A stretch of DNA of 64,000 nt, from assembly GCA_009692065.1 (NCBI GenBank), contig SHZY01000001.1:34610-98609 (forward strand), written 5' to 3'. The notes under the pieces are model-generated. The model did no database searches. It saw nothing but the letters and a program-made list of their open reading frames with translations, and was not told the origin of the DNA. Below, one piece after another: positions 17,550 through 26,419 of the stretch (position 1 is the first letter of the stretch; the number at the start of each line of letters is the position of its first letter). The translations under genes were made by a program, and so were the position numbers. This DNA comes from Gemmataceae bacterium (lineage in GTDB: Bacteria > Planctomycetota > Planctomycetia > Gemmatales > Gemmataceae).

Positions 17550-18572
17550 GTGGAGTGGTACTGGATCTGCCTGGGCATTCTGATCGCGATTGCGGTAATC
17601 CCGCCGCTCGTGATGCATCTCTACATCAGGCGCACCTACGTGCCGGTCGTGGTGCGTATCTTCCAGGAAAAGCCGCTCTTCATCATGCCGTTTGGGCAGC
17701 CAGTAGCCGATGCGGAAGAAGTCGCCTTGATGACGCCGGACGGGCTGACTCTGCACGGCTGCTATCTGCGAGCGACCCAGCCGCGCAAGGGGGTGCTTCT
17801 CTTCGGCCTGGAGTTCGGCTCCAATCGCTGGGCATGCTTGCCGTATTGCGAATTCTTGCGGGCAGTCGGGTACGACATCTTCACGTTCGAGATGCGTGGC
17901 CAGGGAGAAAGCCCAGCGCAGACGGGCTATGAACCGTTGCAGTGGGTCACCGATTTCGAGGTGATCGATTTTCAGACGGCGGTCGCCTATTTGAAAACGC
18001 GGGCGGATCGCGATCCGCGCGGCATCGGCTTCTTCGGGCTCAGCAAAGGGGGCAGCGCCGGACTGATGGTCGCGGCCCAGGATCCGTATATCCGCTGCTG
18101 CGTTGTCGATGGCATTTTTGCCTCGCTGACGACGACGGTCCCGTACATGCGCAGATTTGTGCAGATCTACTCGCGAGTCCCCTGGCTGGCGAAACATTTC
18201 CCGTACTGGTACCTGCGCATCGTCGGCAACATGGGCCTGCGCAAGATCGAAAAGCTCCGGGATTGCCATTACCCGCTCCTTGAGCGATCCATGCCCAAGC
18301 TGTCGCCCAGGCCACTACTCATGATTCACGGCGGCGGGGATATCTACATCACGCCGGAGATGGCCAAGTCGCTCTTCGCGCTCGCGCAGCAGCCGAAGGA
18401 GCTTTGGCTTGTCGAGAAAGCCAAGCACAATCAGTCGCTTCACCTCGCCGGCGACGAGTACAAGAAACGCGTGCAGGAGTTTTTCGACAAGAATCTTGCG
18501 GGCCTCCCCAGCCCGGCCTCGAATGGCGCGCCGCAGCCTGGAGCAACTCAGACGGAACCGTCCTCGAGGTGA
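17550..18572 (+). CDS. Membrane-anchored alpha/beta hydrolase
   Basis: 340 residues. Starts at GTG 17550 with GGAG seven bases upstream. An N-terminal membrane span (WICLGILIAIAVIPPLVMHL, about 4-23) leads to an alpha/beta hydrolase domain: nucleophile elbow GLSKGGSAG, preceded by FEMRGQGES, acid candidate in IHGGGDIYI, and a late His in KAKHNQSLH. It could release or transfer the acyl product at the membrane (thioesterase, esterase or transferase). Placed between the ketosynthase and the GH3-type gene, six bases before the latter, so very probably in the same transcript. Confidence 0.85.
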   Translation: MEWYWICLGILIAIAVIPPLVMHLYIRRTYVPVVVRIFQEKPLFIMPFGQPVADAEEVALMTPDGLTLHGCYLRATQPRKGVLLFGLEFGSNRWACLPYCEFLRAVGYDIFTFEMRGQGESPAQTGYEPLQWVTDFEVIDFQTAVAYLKTRADRDPRGIGFFGLSKGGSAGLMVAAQDPYIRCCVVDGIFASLTTTVPYMRRFVQIYSRVPWLAKHFPYWYLRIVGNMGLRKIEKLRDCHYPLLERSMPKLSPRPLLMIHGGGDIYITPEMAKSLFALAQQPKELWLVEKAKHNQSLHLAGDEYKKRVQEFFDKNLAGLPSPASNGAPQPGATQTEPSSR

Positions 18573-18578
18573 CGTCTC

Positions 18579-20270
18579 ATGCTCCAATGGCTATTGCGCA
18601 ACGTCGTCCTGAAGCTGGTCGCCATTCCCATCCGGCGCCGGCTGCTGGCCTTCGAGGAGGCCACCAAGAACCCGCAGAAATTCCAAGAGGAATTGCTGCG
18701 CCGCATTCTCACTCACCAGGCCCCAACCGCCTTCGGCATCGACCATCACTTCGCGAAGTCGCCAACCCTTGAGGAATTCCGCAAGATCGTTCCCGTGGGC
18801 GGCTACGACTACATCGAGCCCTATATTCAGCGCGTGCTCAAGGGCGAGACCCTCGCGCTCCTGGCCGACCCGAAGATCCACATGTTCGCCATGACCAGCG
18901 GCACCACGGCGACGCGCAAGTACATCCCCGTCACCGACCACTATCTGGCCGACTACAAACGAGGCTGGAACATCTGGGGCCTCAAGGTCTATCGGGATCA
19001 TCCCGGTGTGCGCATGCGGCCGATCTTGCAGATGTCGGGCGACTGGCAAGAATTTCAGACCGAAGCGGGCATCCCGTGCGGCGCCGTCACCGGTTTGACA
19101 GCCCAGATGCAGATGCGCATCGTCCGCTGGCTGTACTGCGTGCCGGCGATCGTCGGCAAGGTCAAGGATCCCGCCGCCAAGTACTATCTCGCGCTCAGGC
19201 TGAGTGTGCCACGCAAAGTGGGGATGATCATTGCCGCCAATCCGAGCACGCTTGTGAACCTGGCCCGCGCGGGCGATCAGGAAAAGGAATCGCTGATCCG
19301 CGACATTCACGATGGGACGCTGTCGAGCCGCTTCGAGTTGCCCGCCGAGGTGCGCGCCGCCGTAGCCGGACGCATCGCCAAGCGCCGCCCCGACCGGGCC
19401 CGCGACCTCGAGAACATCGTCAGCCGGACGGGCACGCTCTACCCCAAGGACTACTGGCCGTCGGAATGCGTCATCGGCAACTGGATGGGGGGCTCGGTCG
19501 GCGCGTATCTCCGCCATTTCCCGAAATACTACGGCGCGACGCCGGTGCGCGACGTCGGCCTGATCGCCAGCGAAGGACGCATGACCATCCCACGCGAAGA
19601 TGGCACCCCCAGCGGTGTGCTTGACATCACCACGCACGTCTTCGAATTTATCCCCGAGGAAGAAGGCGACAGCAAGAACCCGACAGTGCTGGCCGCGCAT
19701 GAATTGAAGGAAGGCCGCACGTATTACATCCTCCTGACGACTTCCTACGGCCTTTACCGCTACAACATTTTCGACGTGGTGCGCTGCACCGGCTTTTTCA
19801 ACAACACGCCGCTCGTGGAGTTCCTGAGCAAGGGTGCCCACTTCGCCAACATCACGGGCGAAAAAGTGTCGGAGCATCAGATCAACGCCGCGATGGCCAG
19901 CGTATTGCGCGATCTCAACCTCAACCTGACAGCGTATAGCGTCGCCCCGGTCTGGGACGACGAGATGCCCTACTATGGCCTGTTCGTCGAACGCACCGAC
20001 CTGGCGAGCCGGGAGCAAGGCGTCCAGCTTGTGCGCCTGCTCGAAGACCGGCTCGGCGGCATCAACATCGAATACGCCGCCAAGCGCGAGAGCCGCCGGC
20101 TTGGCCCGATGCGTTTATGCCTGCTGGCGGCCCATAGCTGGCAGGCATGGGATCGCCAGCGCCTGGCACGCACCGGCGGCACCCTGGAGCAATACAAGCA
20201 CCCGTGCCTGATCGCCGACCCGAAGTTCCGCGACAGCATCACGGTCGAGGAGGAAATCACCCCGATCTAG
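18579..20270 (+). CDS. GH3-family acyl-adenylating enzyme
   Basis: GH3 proteins use ATP to adenylate a carboxylic acid and transfer it to an amine (amidosynthetase role known from plants; bacterial roles mostly unknown). 563 residues, the normal length. Nucleotide motif MTSGTTATRKYIPVT (about 106-120), central LTTSYGLYRYNIFDVVR, and ITGEKVSEHQI near residue 428 are typical. The start has GAGGTGA seven bases upstream. As the last gene of the block it may join the fatty or polyene acid to an amine or amino acid, or release it as an activated ester. Confidence 0.9.
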   Translation: MLQWLLRNVVLKLVAIPIRRRLLAFEEATKNPQKFQEELLRRILTHQAPTAFGIDHHFAKSPTLEEFRKIVPVGGYDYIEPYIQRVLKGETLALLADPKIHMFAMTSGTTATRKYIPVTDHYLADYKRGWNIWGLKVYRDHPGVRMRPILQMSGDWQEFQTEAGIPCGAVTGLTAQMQMRIVRWLYCVPAIVGKVKDPAAKYYLALRLSVPRKVGMIIAANPSTLVNLARAGDQEKESLIRDIHDGTLSSRFELPAEVRAAVAGRIAKRRPDRARDLENIVSRTGTLYPKDYWPSECVIGNWMGGSVGAYLRHFPKYYGATPVRDVGLIASEGRMTIPREDGTPSGVLDITTHVFEFIPEEEGDSKNPTVLAAHELKEGRTYYILLTTSYGLYRYNIFDVVRCTGFFNNTPLVEFLSKGAHFANITGEKVSEHQINAAMASVLRDLNLNLTAYSVAPVWDDEMPYYGLFVERTDLASREQGVQLVRLLEDRLGGINIEYAAKRESRRLGPMRLCLLAAHSWQAWDRQRLARTGGTLEQYKHPCLIADPKFRDSITVEEEITPI

Positions 20271-20570
20271 CCGCTCGCATGTGGCGAGCGACAATGACTT
20301 GCCTTGCGCCTGCGAGTTTCACACACAATAACCCCCCGTGCCAAGTTAATTGGAGCGCGCCGAGCAACCCGCGGAAACCTCCTACAACCCGCATTTCCCC
20401 AACATTCCACTCCTCATCATCGCAAAAACCCTAATTATTCTTGCAAATTGCGTATAATTCCCAGTGTTCGCAGATAGAATTCTCTCGAATTGCCCATCTT
20501 TTCTATTTTTGAGCACTCAAACCGGTTTTGAGTGGGTGGGACCAACCTTAACAGACTGAGGAGAAGAGAG
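20271..20570 (+). promoter_or_regulatory. 300-bp upstream region of the YTV-type gene
   Basis: No gene. Contains a small hairpin just after the GH3 stop (CGCTCGC/GCGAGCG, 20272-20290), a perfect TATAAT at 20453-20458 as a possible -10 without a good -35, and an 8-bp inverted repeat CACTCAAA/TTTGAGTG with a 5-base loop at 20514-20534 in the presumed 5' leader. The last could be an operator or leader hairpin. Confidence 0.4.
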
Positions 20571-21413
20571 ATGACGAAGTTCTTGGCGACTGCTTGCTTG
20601 ACCGCCGCGGCTGTGTTCGGCCTGGCCCAAGTCAGCGAGGCGAATGGCTTGTTCCGCCGCTGCCGTGGCTGCGACGCCCCGTGCGCGACGGTCCCCGCAG
20701 CCGCACCGAAGTTCGAGGAACGCAAGGTTACTCGCTACAAGCGGGTCATGGTCGAGAAGGAAATCGACGTGGTCGAGTGCAAGCGCGTCAGCCGCGAAGA
20801 GAAGTACACCTACACGGTGTGCGTGCCGGTGACCAAGGAAGAGAAGCGCAAGATGACCGTGTGTACGCCGACGACGAAGGAAATCGAGTACACCTACATC
20901 GTCATGGTCCCGAAGTGCGTCGAGAAGAAGGTCCAGTGCACGACCTACAAGCTTGAACGCGTGACCATCACCGAGAAGGTCCCGGTTTGCAAGGTCGTCT
21001 GCGTCACCTGCGTCGACGAGTGCGACCGCTGCTTCACGAAGCGTGAACGCGTCACCGTGATCGAAGAGCAGACCCGCTGCTGCCTGAAGCGAGTCCCGGT
21101 CGTCACCGAAAAAACCGTCAAGGTCACGGTGTGCGAACGCGAAGAGCGCAAGGGCAAGAAGACCATCTGCGAGATCGTCAAGACCGAAAAGGAAGTCACG
21201 GTCAAGGTCTGCACCATGGAACAGCAGAAACGCGAAGGCGTCCGCACCGTTTTCGAAATCAAGACCGAGAAGGTCAAGCGCAAAGTCCAGGTGTGCGAGA
21301 TGCAGAAGTACGAAGAGACCATCAAGGTTGCGGTCGGCACGAGCTGCGACAGCGATTGCGGCCGTGGCCATCGCGTCAGCTTCCTCCGCCGTAACAGCGA
21401 TTGCTGCAAGTAA
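20571..21413 (+). CDS. Secreted cysteine-rich YTV-repeat envelope protein
   Basis: Cys- and Lys-rich protein of a type described only in planctomycetes and linked to their proteinaceous cell envelope (YTV-motif proteins). 280 residues from ATG 20571, which follows GAGGAG and gives a signal peptide MTKFLATACLTAAAVFGLAQ ending VSEA. The mature part consists of repeated, short, strand-like units of alternating Val/Lys/Glu with Cys, including YTYTVCVPVTKEEKRK, TVCTPTTKEIEYTYIV and later KVTVCEREER. More than 20 cysteines suggest disulfide cross-linking. Followed by a strong terminator and preceded by its own long leader, so probably a highly expressed single-gene unit. Confidence 0.85.
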   Translation: MTKFLATACLTAAAVFGLAQVSEANGLFRRCRGCDAPCATVPAAAPKFEERKVTRYKRVMVEKEIDVVECKRVSREEKYTYTVCVPVTKEEKRKMTVCTPTTKEIEYTYIVMVPKCVEKKVQCTTYKLERVTITEKVPVCKVVCVTCVDECDRCFTKRERVTVIEEQTRCCLKRVPVVTEKTVKVTVCEREERKGKKTICEIVKTEKEVTVKVCTMEQQKREGVRTVFEIKTEKVKRKVQVCEMQKYEETIKVAVGTSCDSDCGRGHRVSFLRRNSDCCK

Positions 21414-21450
21414 CCAATAGCCACGGCGCCTTCACGCAGGCGCCGTGACG

Positions 21451-21506
21451 AACGCTCGGCGGTTTCGCGCACGGAGAAGTGCCTGACCGCCGAGCGTTTT
21501 TTTTTT
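21451..21506 (+). terminator. Rho-independent terminator of the YTV-type gene
   Basis: A 13-bp stem AACGCTCGGCGGT / ACCGCCGAGCGTT followed by ten T. A smaller hairpin CACGGCGCC/GGCGCCGTG precedes it at 21422-21447. Confidence 0.93.
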
Positions 21507-21511
21507 GTACG

Positions 21512-21545
21512 CGAAAGCCCAGGGACAGCCGTCCCTGGGCTTTCG
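21512..21545. repeat. Inverted repeat (AAGCCCAGGGAC)
   Basis: 15-bp arms CGAAAGCCCAGGGAC at 21512-21526 and complement at 21531-21545 with a 4-base loop, between convergent genes. Confidence 0.85.
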
Positions 21546-21554
21546 GATTAGAAC

Positions 21555-22190
21555 TTAATCCAACGACTTGATCATCACTTTGCGGAACTCGACGGCGCTC
21601 GAGTGGTTTTGCAAGCCGATGAAGCCCTTCTTGGGGCGTTTTGCGAGCACCGGGTCCTTGCTTGCGTCGGCGTCGATGACTTTTTCGCCGTTGAAGACGA
21701 TGACGATGGAATCGCCCTTGCAGGTGATTTCATAGGCGTTCCACTCCCCTGCCCCCTTGAACATCGCTTTGCTGGGCCCCTGGAAGTGATAGAGGCCGCC
21801 GCAATATTGGTAGGGCTTGAGCTTGCCCTTGTACTGCGGGGCGTTGTCGTCGAGGATCTGGATCTCCATGCCGAGCGCAGACGGTGATTCCTTGCTCTTG
21901 ACGTCGGGCACGCGCAAGAAGACGCCGCTGTTGCCGCCGGCGAAGATGCGCCATTCCAGTTTCAGGATGAAGTCGCCGTACATTTTCTTGGTGCCGATCC
22001 AGCCGCCGCCGGGCTTGGTGACGACGAGCTCGCCCTTGACGGACCACTTGTCCTTGTCGCCGGCGCGCGACTCGCGCACTTCCCAGCCTTCGAGGTCCTT
22101 GCCGTTGAAGAGGGGGACGAAGCCGTCGCGCGTTTGCGCGGAGAGAGCGACGGGAAGAAGCAGAATCAAGGATATCGCGACACGCCGCAT
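21555..22190 (-). CDS. Secreted DUF1080 (3-keto-disaccharide hydrolase type) protein
   Basis: DUF1080 domains have a concanavalin-like beta-sandwich; some members act on 3-keto-glycosides. 211 residues from ATG 22190, supported by GGAGG five bases upstream and by the signal peptide MRRVAISLILLLPVALSAQ. Typical order: FVPLFNGKDLEGWEV, WIGTKKMYGDFILKLEWR, GNSGVFLRVP, GMEIQILDD, YQYCGGLYHF, WNAYEITCKGD, GFIGLQNHSSAVEFRKV. Length is a single domain with nothing fused. Confidence 0.93.
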   Translation of the reverse strand: MRRVAISLILLLPVALSAQTRDGFVPLFNGKDLEGWEVRESRAGDKDKWSVKGELVVTKPGGGWIGTKKMYGDFILKLEWRIFAGGNSGVFLRVPDVKSKESPSALGMEIQILDDNAPQYKGKLKPYQYCGGLYHFQGPSKAMFKGAGEWNAYEITCKGDSIVIVFNGEKVIDADASKDPVLAKRPKKGFIGLQNHSSAVEFRKVMIKSLD

Positions 22191-22311
22191 GGGGGCCTCC
22201 AAAAATGGGGTTTATGCTTGTCGGTTCCTGAGTAGATTGACATACTGATCGAACTGTATCCGATGCATGGAGCGGATGCGAGAAGATTCCACTTTTTGAA
22301 GGCCACCGGTC

Positions 22312-22860
22312 ATGTACAACGGCTGGGTCGCCGTCGCTACGTTTCAGGATCCGATTGCCGCGGCAGTCGTCAAGAATTTTCTCGACGCCCAGGGCATCCC
22401 CTCGGAGCTCATCGATGAGGCGACGATCGCCACCGACTGGATGCTCTCGGGCGCCATCGGCGGCATCAAGCTGCAAGTGGCGCCGCTGCACTTGGAGCGA
22501 GCCGAGATGCTGCTCGCGCAAGTCGAGGAAGAGAAAGCCGCTACCGATGACGAGCCGCCTCCGCCGCAAACGGGAATCGCCGCCAGGGAAGTCGCCGAGG
22601 AATTACAGGCCGAGCGTGAGGACAGGGCGCCGATCAACAAGCTGGTCGATCGGATATTTCGCGCCACCGTGTTCGGCCTGATCTTGTGGCCGCTGCAGGC
22701 CTACGCGTTCTGCCTGTTGGTGCAATTGACGAGCGAGGAGGGAGAAGTCAGCCCGAATCGGCGCTGGAAGGTATGGGCGTCGCTGCTCTTGAGCTTGCCG
22801 ATCCTGGGGGTGGCGTTTTGCGTTATCAGCTGGGTCGTCGGCGTGCTATTTCCGAGTTAA
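22312..22860 (+). CDS. DUF2007-like protein with C-terminal membrane spans
   Basis: Function unknown. 182 residues. The first 70 (WVAVATFQDPIAAAVVKNFL through MLSGAIGGIKLQVAP) resemble the small DUF2007 fold, called a putative signal-transducing domain. A Glu-rich linker with PPPPQTG follows (about 75-105), then two hydrophobic spans (about 122-144 and 155-180) ending LGVAFCVISWVVGVLFPS. Probably an inner-membrane protein with a cytoplasmic head. Flanked by hairpins, apparently a single gene. Confidence 0.75.
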   Translation: MYNGWVAVATFQDPIAAAVVKNFLDAQGIPSELIDEATIATDWMLSGAIGGIKLQVAPLHLERAEMLLAQVEEEKAATDDEPPPPQTGIAAREVAEELQAEREDRAPINKLVDRIFRATVFGLILWPLQAYAFCLLVQLTSEEGEVSPNRRWKVWASLLLSLPILGVAFCVISWVVGVLFPS

Positions 22861-22872
22861 GTTTCACTCGTG

Positions 22873-22939
22873 ACGAGCCGCGACCGTGAGGGAGCGGGGA
22901 ACCCGCTTAGGTCAACGCTCCCTGACGGTCGCGGCTCGT
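22873..22939. repeat. 24-bp inverted repeat (ACGAGCCGCGACCGT family)
   Basis: Arms 22873-22896 and 22916-22939, one mismatch region. The same arm sequence recurs at 26043. Confidence 0.88.
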
Positions 22940-22970
22940 TTACGATACCGATCGATGCTGGACATGATCG

Positions 22971-24620
22971 TTAGCTCACCGCCTCCTCGCGCATGTCCGC
23001 ATCCGGCACTTCCTGTGCATCCCGCGTCGGATCGGCATTCACCTCGAACCACTCACGGCGGAAGTCGATGCGGGCGCGATTCTTCATTGCCTGGTTGGCG
23101 GTCAACGCGATGATCGCATCGGCCATGGCAGCCCGGCCGTCGCAGCGCGGCTTGAGTTGGTCGCGGTCCGCCTCCATGCCTTCTTCACGCATGCGGATGC
23201 AGTAGGCGAGATGTTCCATTTCCTCGCGGTAGCCCCGGCTCGGCGCATTGTGACCCACGGCATTCTGGCCCGTCAATGCGGCAGCCGACTGGCCGGCGGC
23301 GCTGGCGCGGGCATCCGCCGGCGCAGTCGAAGACGCGTCCACGATGGTCCCGCCGCTGGCCGCCGTCGCCGTCACCTGCGTTGAGCGCCCGGCGAGGCCA
23401 TACAGATAGGCATTCTGCTCGGTTTCGACGATCAAGGTCCCCTTCGAGCCCATGATGCATTCGCCGTACGGCTCGAAGCCATTGGTGCTGATCGAGGAAT
23501 AGGTGACGGTGATGATGTCGTTCTTGCGCGAGCGGGGATCGCGATCATTGTAGTTGAGGCCGGGGAACTCGTAGATGCAGTAGACGTGGTCCTCGACCTC
23601 GCGGTTGTCCTGGTAGAAGTGCGTGCCGCCGACTGCGGTGACGGAGAGCGGCTTCTTCTTGCCGAGGAAGATGCTGCACGCGTCGAGTTGATGGCTGCCG
23701 AGCTCCGCCATGAGCCCGCCGCCGGTGCGCGTGTAGAGTCGCCAGCGCACGAGTTCGTTCAGGTCCTTGAAGCCGGCCGCGCGAATCGTCTCGAGCGAGA
23801 GGTTGCGATCGTCGGCGGGAATGTTCGGCCACCAGCTGTCGAGCATCGGCCGATCGCGATTGGATGCCGTGTCCGGGTTGGGCCGCACGTTGTTGCGATG
23901 CCACAGGGCGCGAATGTGCTTGATGTCGCCGAGCACGCCGGTGTTGACGACCTCGTTGGCGTGGGCGTAGAGCATGCTGTAATGGCGTTGATGGCCAATC
24001 GAGAGCAGCCGGTTGGCGCGGTCGGCAGCGCGGATCATCTGCTTGCACTGCGTGATGTTCCAGGCCATCAGCTTTTCGCACAGCACATGCTTGCCAGCTT
24101 CGAGCGCCTCGATGGTCACTTTCGCGTGCAGATTGAGTGGCAACGCGATGACGACCATCTCGATCTCGGGATCGCGGAGAATCGCGTGGTAGTCTTCTTC
24201 GAGCCGGATGGTCCGTTTGGCGTCGGCGCCGTAGTGGTGGTTGAAGCCGAGGCGCGGCCCGGTCGGTTCACCGGCAAAGATGCGTTTTTGGTTGTAAGGG
24301 CGGATGTCGCTGTAGGCGACGAACTTGACGAAGTTCGGATTGTGCGCGCCGACGAGCACGCCGCCTTCATCACCGCAGCCGATGATGGCCGCCTTGACCG
24401 GGCGCGTCGTCCCGGGAAAGCCGTGCGAGCGGTAACCGAAGTAGGCCGCCGCGGAGACAGGCACGGTGGCGCCGGCGGCGACGAGCCCCTGCATGAAGCG
24501 CCGGCGCGTGATGCCCTGCGGAGCGTGCGCCTGCTGGTCAGCCTCGGCCAGCTTGCCGACTACGCGGGCGAAGTTGCCCTTGCCGGTTTCCTTTTGTTCG
24601 GGGGTCATGTCGAGAGCCAT
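22971..24620 (-). CDS. Gfo/Idh/MocA-family oxidoreductase, Tat-exported
   Basis: NAD(P)-dependent sugar/inositol-type dehydrogenase family; substrate unknown. 549 residues. A twin-arginine motif ITRRRFMQGLVAAGATVPV (about 38-56) precedes the Rossmann start KAAIIGCGDEGG. The EKLMAWNITQCKQMI stretch, with the Glu-Lys pair typical of the family, and LLSIGHQRHYS follow, then the C-terminal domain with GGGLMAELGSHQLDA. A low-complexity Ala/Ser/Thr insert (about 425-455) is unusual. The C-terminus holds EMEHLAYCIRMREEG. It starts 33 bp after the DoxX-like gene and is probably co-transcribed with it. Confidence 0.92.
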   Translation of the reverse strand: MALDMTPEQKETGKGNFARVVGKLAEADQQAHAPQGITRRRFMQGLVAAGATVPVSAAAYFGYRSHGFPGTTRPVKAAIIGCGDEGGVLVGAHNPNFVKFVAYSDIRPYNQKRIFAGEPTGPRLGFNHHYGADAKRTIRLEEDYHAILRDPEIEMVVIALPLNLHAKVTIEALEAGKHVLCEKLMAWNITQCKQMIRAADRANRLLSIGHQRHYSMLYAHANEVVNTGVLGDIKHIRALWHRNNVRPNPDTASNRDRPMLDSWWPNIPADDRNLSLETIRAAGFKDLNELVRWRLYTRTGGGLMAELGSHQLDACSIFLGKKKPLSVTAVGGTHFYQDNREVEDHVYCIYEFPGLNYNDRDPRSRKNDIITVTYSSISTNGFEPYGECIMGSKGTLIVETEQNAYLYGLAGRSTQVTATAASGGTIVDASSTAPADARASAAGQSAAALTGQNAVGHNAPSRGYREEMEHLAYCIRMREEGMEADRDQLKPRCDGRAAMADAIIALTANQAMKNRARIDFRREWFEVNADPTRDAQEVPDADMREEAVS

Positions 24621-24640
24621 GGGATGCTCCTTGTAAATAT

Positions 24641-24707
24641 CAGGGGTCAGGGGTCAGGAATGCGGAACGGCCTTTGGTGATTCCTGACCCCTGGCTCCTG
24701 ACTCCTG
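24641..24707. repeat. Inverted repeat (CAGGGGTCAGGAATC family)
   Basis: Left arm 24641-24661 and right arm 24680-24707, both made of tandem CAGGGGT-like units. The right arm encodes the last residues of the DoxX-like protein, and the left arm lies in the leader of the oxidoreductase gene. Confidence 0.85.
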
Positions 24708-25922
24708 GTTCTTGCCGCCACAACAGAACAAACAAATCAACCCGTCCACACCCGCCCAGCGGCCTGTGGGAATGAACGTCAATGCCAACAGGGCGATTGC
24801 CTCGATCAGCGTCTTGTTAACGATCAGGTAGTGGCCTTCGAGCCGCGGGATTTCGGGCCAACCGGGCAGCGGCGGCATGGCGAGGTAGAACGACAGGATC
24901 AGCAGCGCCGTCGCCAGACTGGTCACGCGCGAGAACAGGCCAAGCATCAGGCACGCGCCGAAGATCACCAGGCTGTATTTTACCAGAAAATCGCAGAACT
25001 CAAGCAGACGCCACGAGGTGATCGGCATCCCCTTCGGCTCCGGCATCGGGCCTTTGAGTTTTTGCTCCGACGTAAGCACATCGCTGAGCGGCTCGCGCAG
25101 CTTGGCGGTATTCTCGTCGATAGTCTCCTTCAGCTTGGCGACGGCTACTGCGTCCTTGGTCGTCTTCCACTTGGCGGTGTCGGCTTCGATAGATTTCTTG
25201 AGTTTGGCCCGCTCGGTCTCGTCAATCTTCTTCAGCTTGTCCGTTTCCGCGTCGAGGGTCCGCTTGATGTCGGCCCTAAATTTAGCCAGGTCGGCCTTCG
25301 TGCTCCTCCATTCGGCGTGCGCTTCCTTGTCCATGGTCGGGAACTTGGCCTCGGCGGCACGCACGCGGCTCAGTAGCCGTTCATGCTCTTCGAGCCGTTG
25401 CTTCATGTTCATGTCCAGCTTCAACTCGGGCGGGTACGCCGAAGCCTTCGTGACCGTTTCCGACTTGGAGACAAGATAGGTGAGCGTATCCGACTTGCGT
25501 TGATCGAAGATGCCGCGGGCGCGTTCGAGCTGGTCGGTGGACAGATCATGATGAGCCGCGAAGGCGTTGAGGTAATCGCGCCACTCGCGTTCCAGTTCGG
25601 CCGGGAACGAGCCGTCAGCGCCGACGGTGGCCCTGGCGATCAGACGATCCCCCGGGACCCAACGGTAGACGCCGGCGACAGGGCCCGACGCTTCCCGCAG
25701 GTAGGCCTCGCCGGACCAGGTTGGCGAGGTGATTTTCTCCATGCCCTCGACGAAGCAATGCCAGCCAATCGCGACGCGCAGTCCGATCAGGAAGAACCGC
25801 GTTGCCGAGCAGGAGGTATCCCCCGCCAGCGCCGTGCCGCGCAGCAAGCGCAGCGACAGCATGATCAGGAGCAAGCTGAGGCCGAACAGGGCCAGCAAGA
25901 AACCAGTGAAGATCCAGGTCAT
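24654..25922 (-). CDS. DoxX-like membrane protein with a large coiled-coil insertion
   Basis: 422 residues. N-terminal spans (about 4-28 and 42-62, including RFFLIGLRVAIGWHCFVEGM) and C-terminal spans (about 310-400) match the four-helix DoxX membrane fold. Between them is an extracytoplasmic-looking region of roughly 230 residues rich in Lys/Glu/Ala heptads (KQRLEEHERLLSRVRAAEAK; LKKIDETERAKLKKSIEAD), predicted coiled coil, which ordinary DoxX proteins (about 130-170 residues) lack. The final residues (NQESGARGQESPKAVPHS) derive from an inverted repeat. Upstream partner of the Gfo/Idh gene; role possibly redox at the membrane, unproven. Confidence 0.82.
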   Translation of the reverse strand: MTWIFTGFLLALFGLSLLLIMLSLRLLRGTALAGDTSCSATRFFLIGLRVAIGWHCFVEGMEKITSPTWSGEAYLREASGPVAGVYRWVPGDRLIARATVGADGSFPAELEREWRDYLNAFAAHHDLSTDQLERARGIFDQRKSDTLTYLVSKSETVTKASAYPPELKLDMNMKQRLEEHERLLSRVRAAEAKFPTMDKEAHAEWRSTKADLAKFRADIKRTLDAETDKLKKIDETERAKLKKSIEADTAKWKTTKDAVAVAKLKETIDENTAKLREPLSDVLTSEQKLKGPMPEPKGMPITSWRLLEFCDFLVKYSLVIFGACLMLGLFSRVTSLATALLILSFYLAMPPLPGWPEIPRLEGHYLIVNKTLIEAIALLALTFIPTGRWAGVDGLICLFCCGGKNQESGARGQESPKAVPHS

Positions 25923-26419
25923 GAGAGGTCACTTTGAGGAGAATCGGGCGGGCAGTGCAAGCCTTGAGGTTCATCCTTGAGGTTCATCATAAACGGCGGG
26001 GCGAGCTCGGCCAACGAAAAATCGGGTAAAATGCTATTGTCAACGAGCCGCGACCGTAAGGGAGCGGGACGTGCGGCCCCGCTCCCTTACGGTCGCACCT
26101 CGTCCGGCACAAACGCTACCGCCGGTATTTTCTACCCAATCCGTAATATTTCCCCCATGCGTACCGTTACGGCGAATTTTATACCAAAAACTCTCAAGTA
26201 GCCTATTGCTGGAACCGGGCAGGTATGCTAAAACTCGAGTTACCGGAATGAGGTCGTGCGCATATCTCAGGACGAGACCCGGATTTCCCCTACGACGTTT
26301 CCATGGATGGCCCGATCGCACTAGCTGAAAGTACCAAGCGCTGGGCTGCGCGGGCGGCTCCGAAAAATCTCTTACCTGGTCCATCCGTACCGTTTCCAAA
26401 CACCCGAGGTTGTGCAACA
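25923..26419. other. 500-bp divergent intergenic region with inverted repeat 26043-26102
   Basis: No convincing gene. Arms at 26043-26068 and 26076-26102 belong to the same family as 22873 (ACGAGCCGCGACCGT), with two arm mismatches. The rest separates divergent DoxX-like and vWA genes and must hold both promoters, none of which I can place with confidence. A duplicated short phrase (CTTGAGGTTCATC) occurs at 25962 and 25976. Confidence 0.6.

Noticed and set aside
18591-20018. 475-codon minus-strand frame opposite the GH3 gene
   Set aside because: Length results from high GC content; residues such as runs of Val/Asp/Gly/His are typical of a complementary frame.
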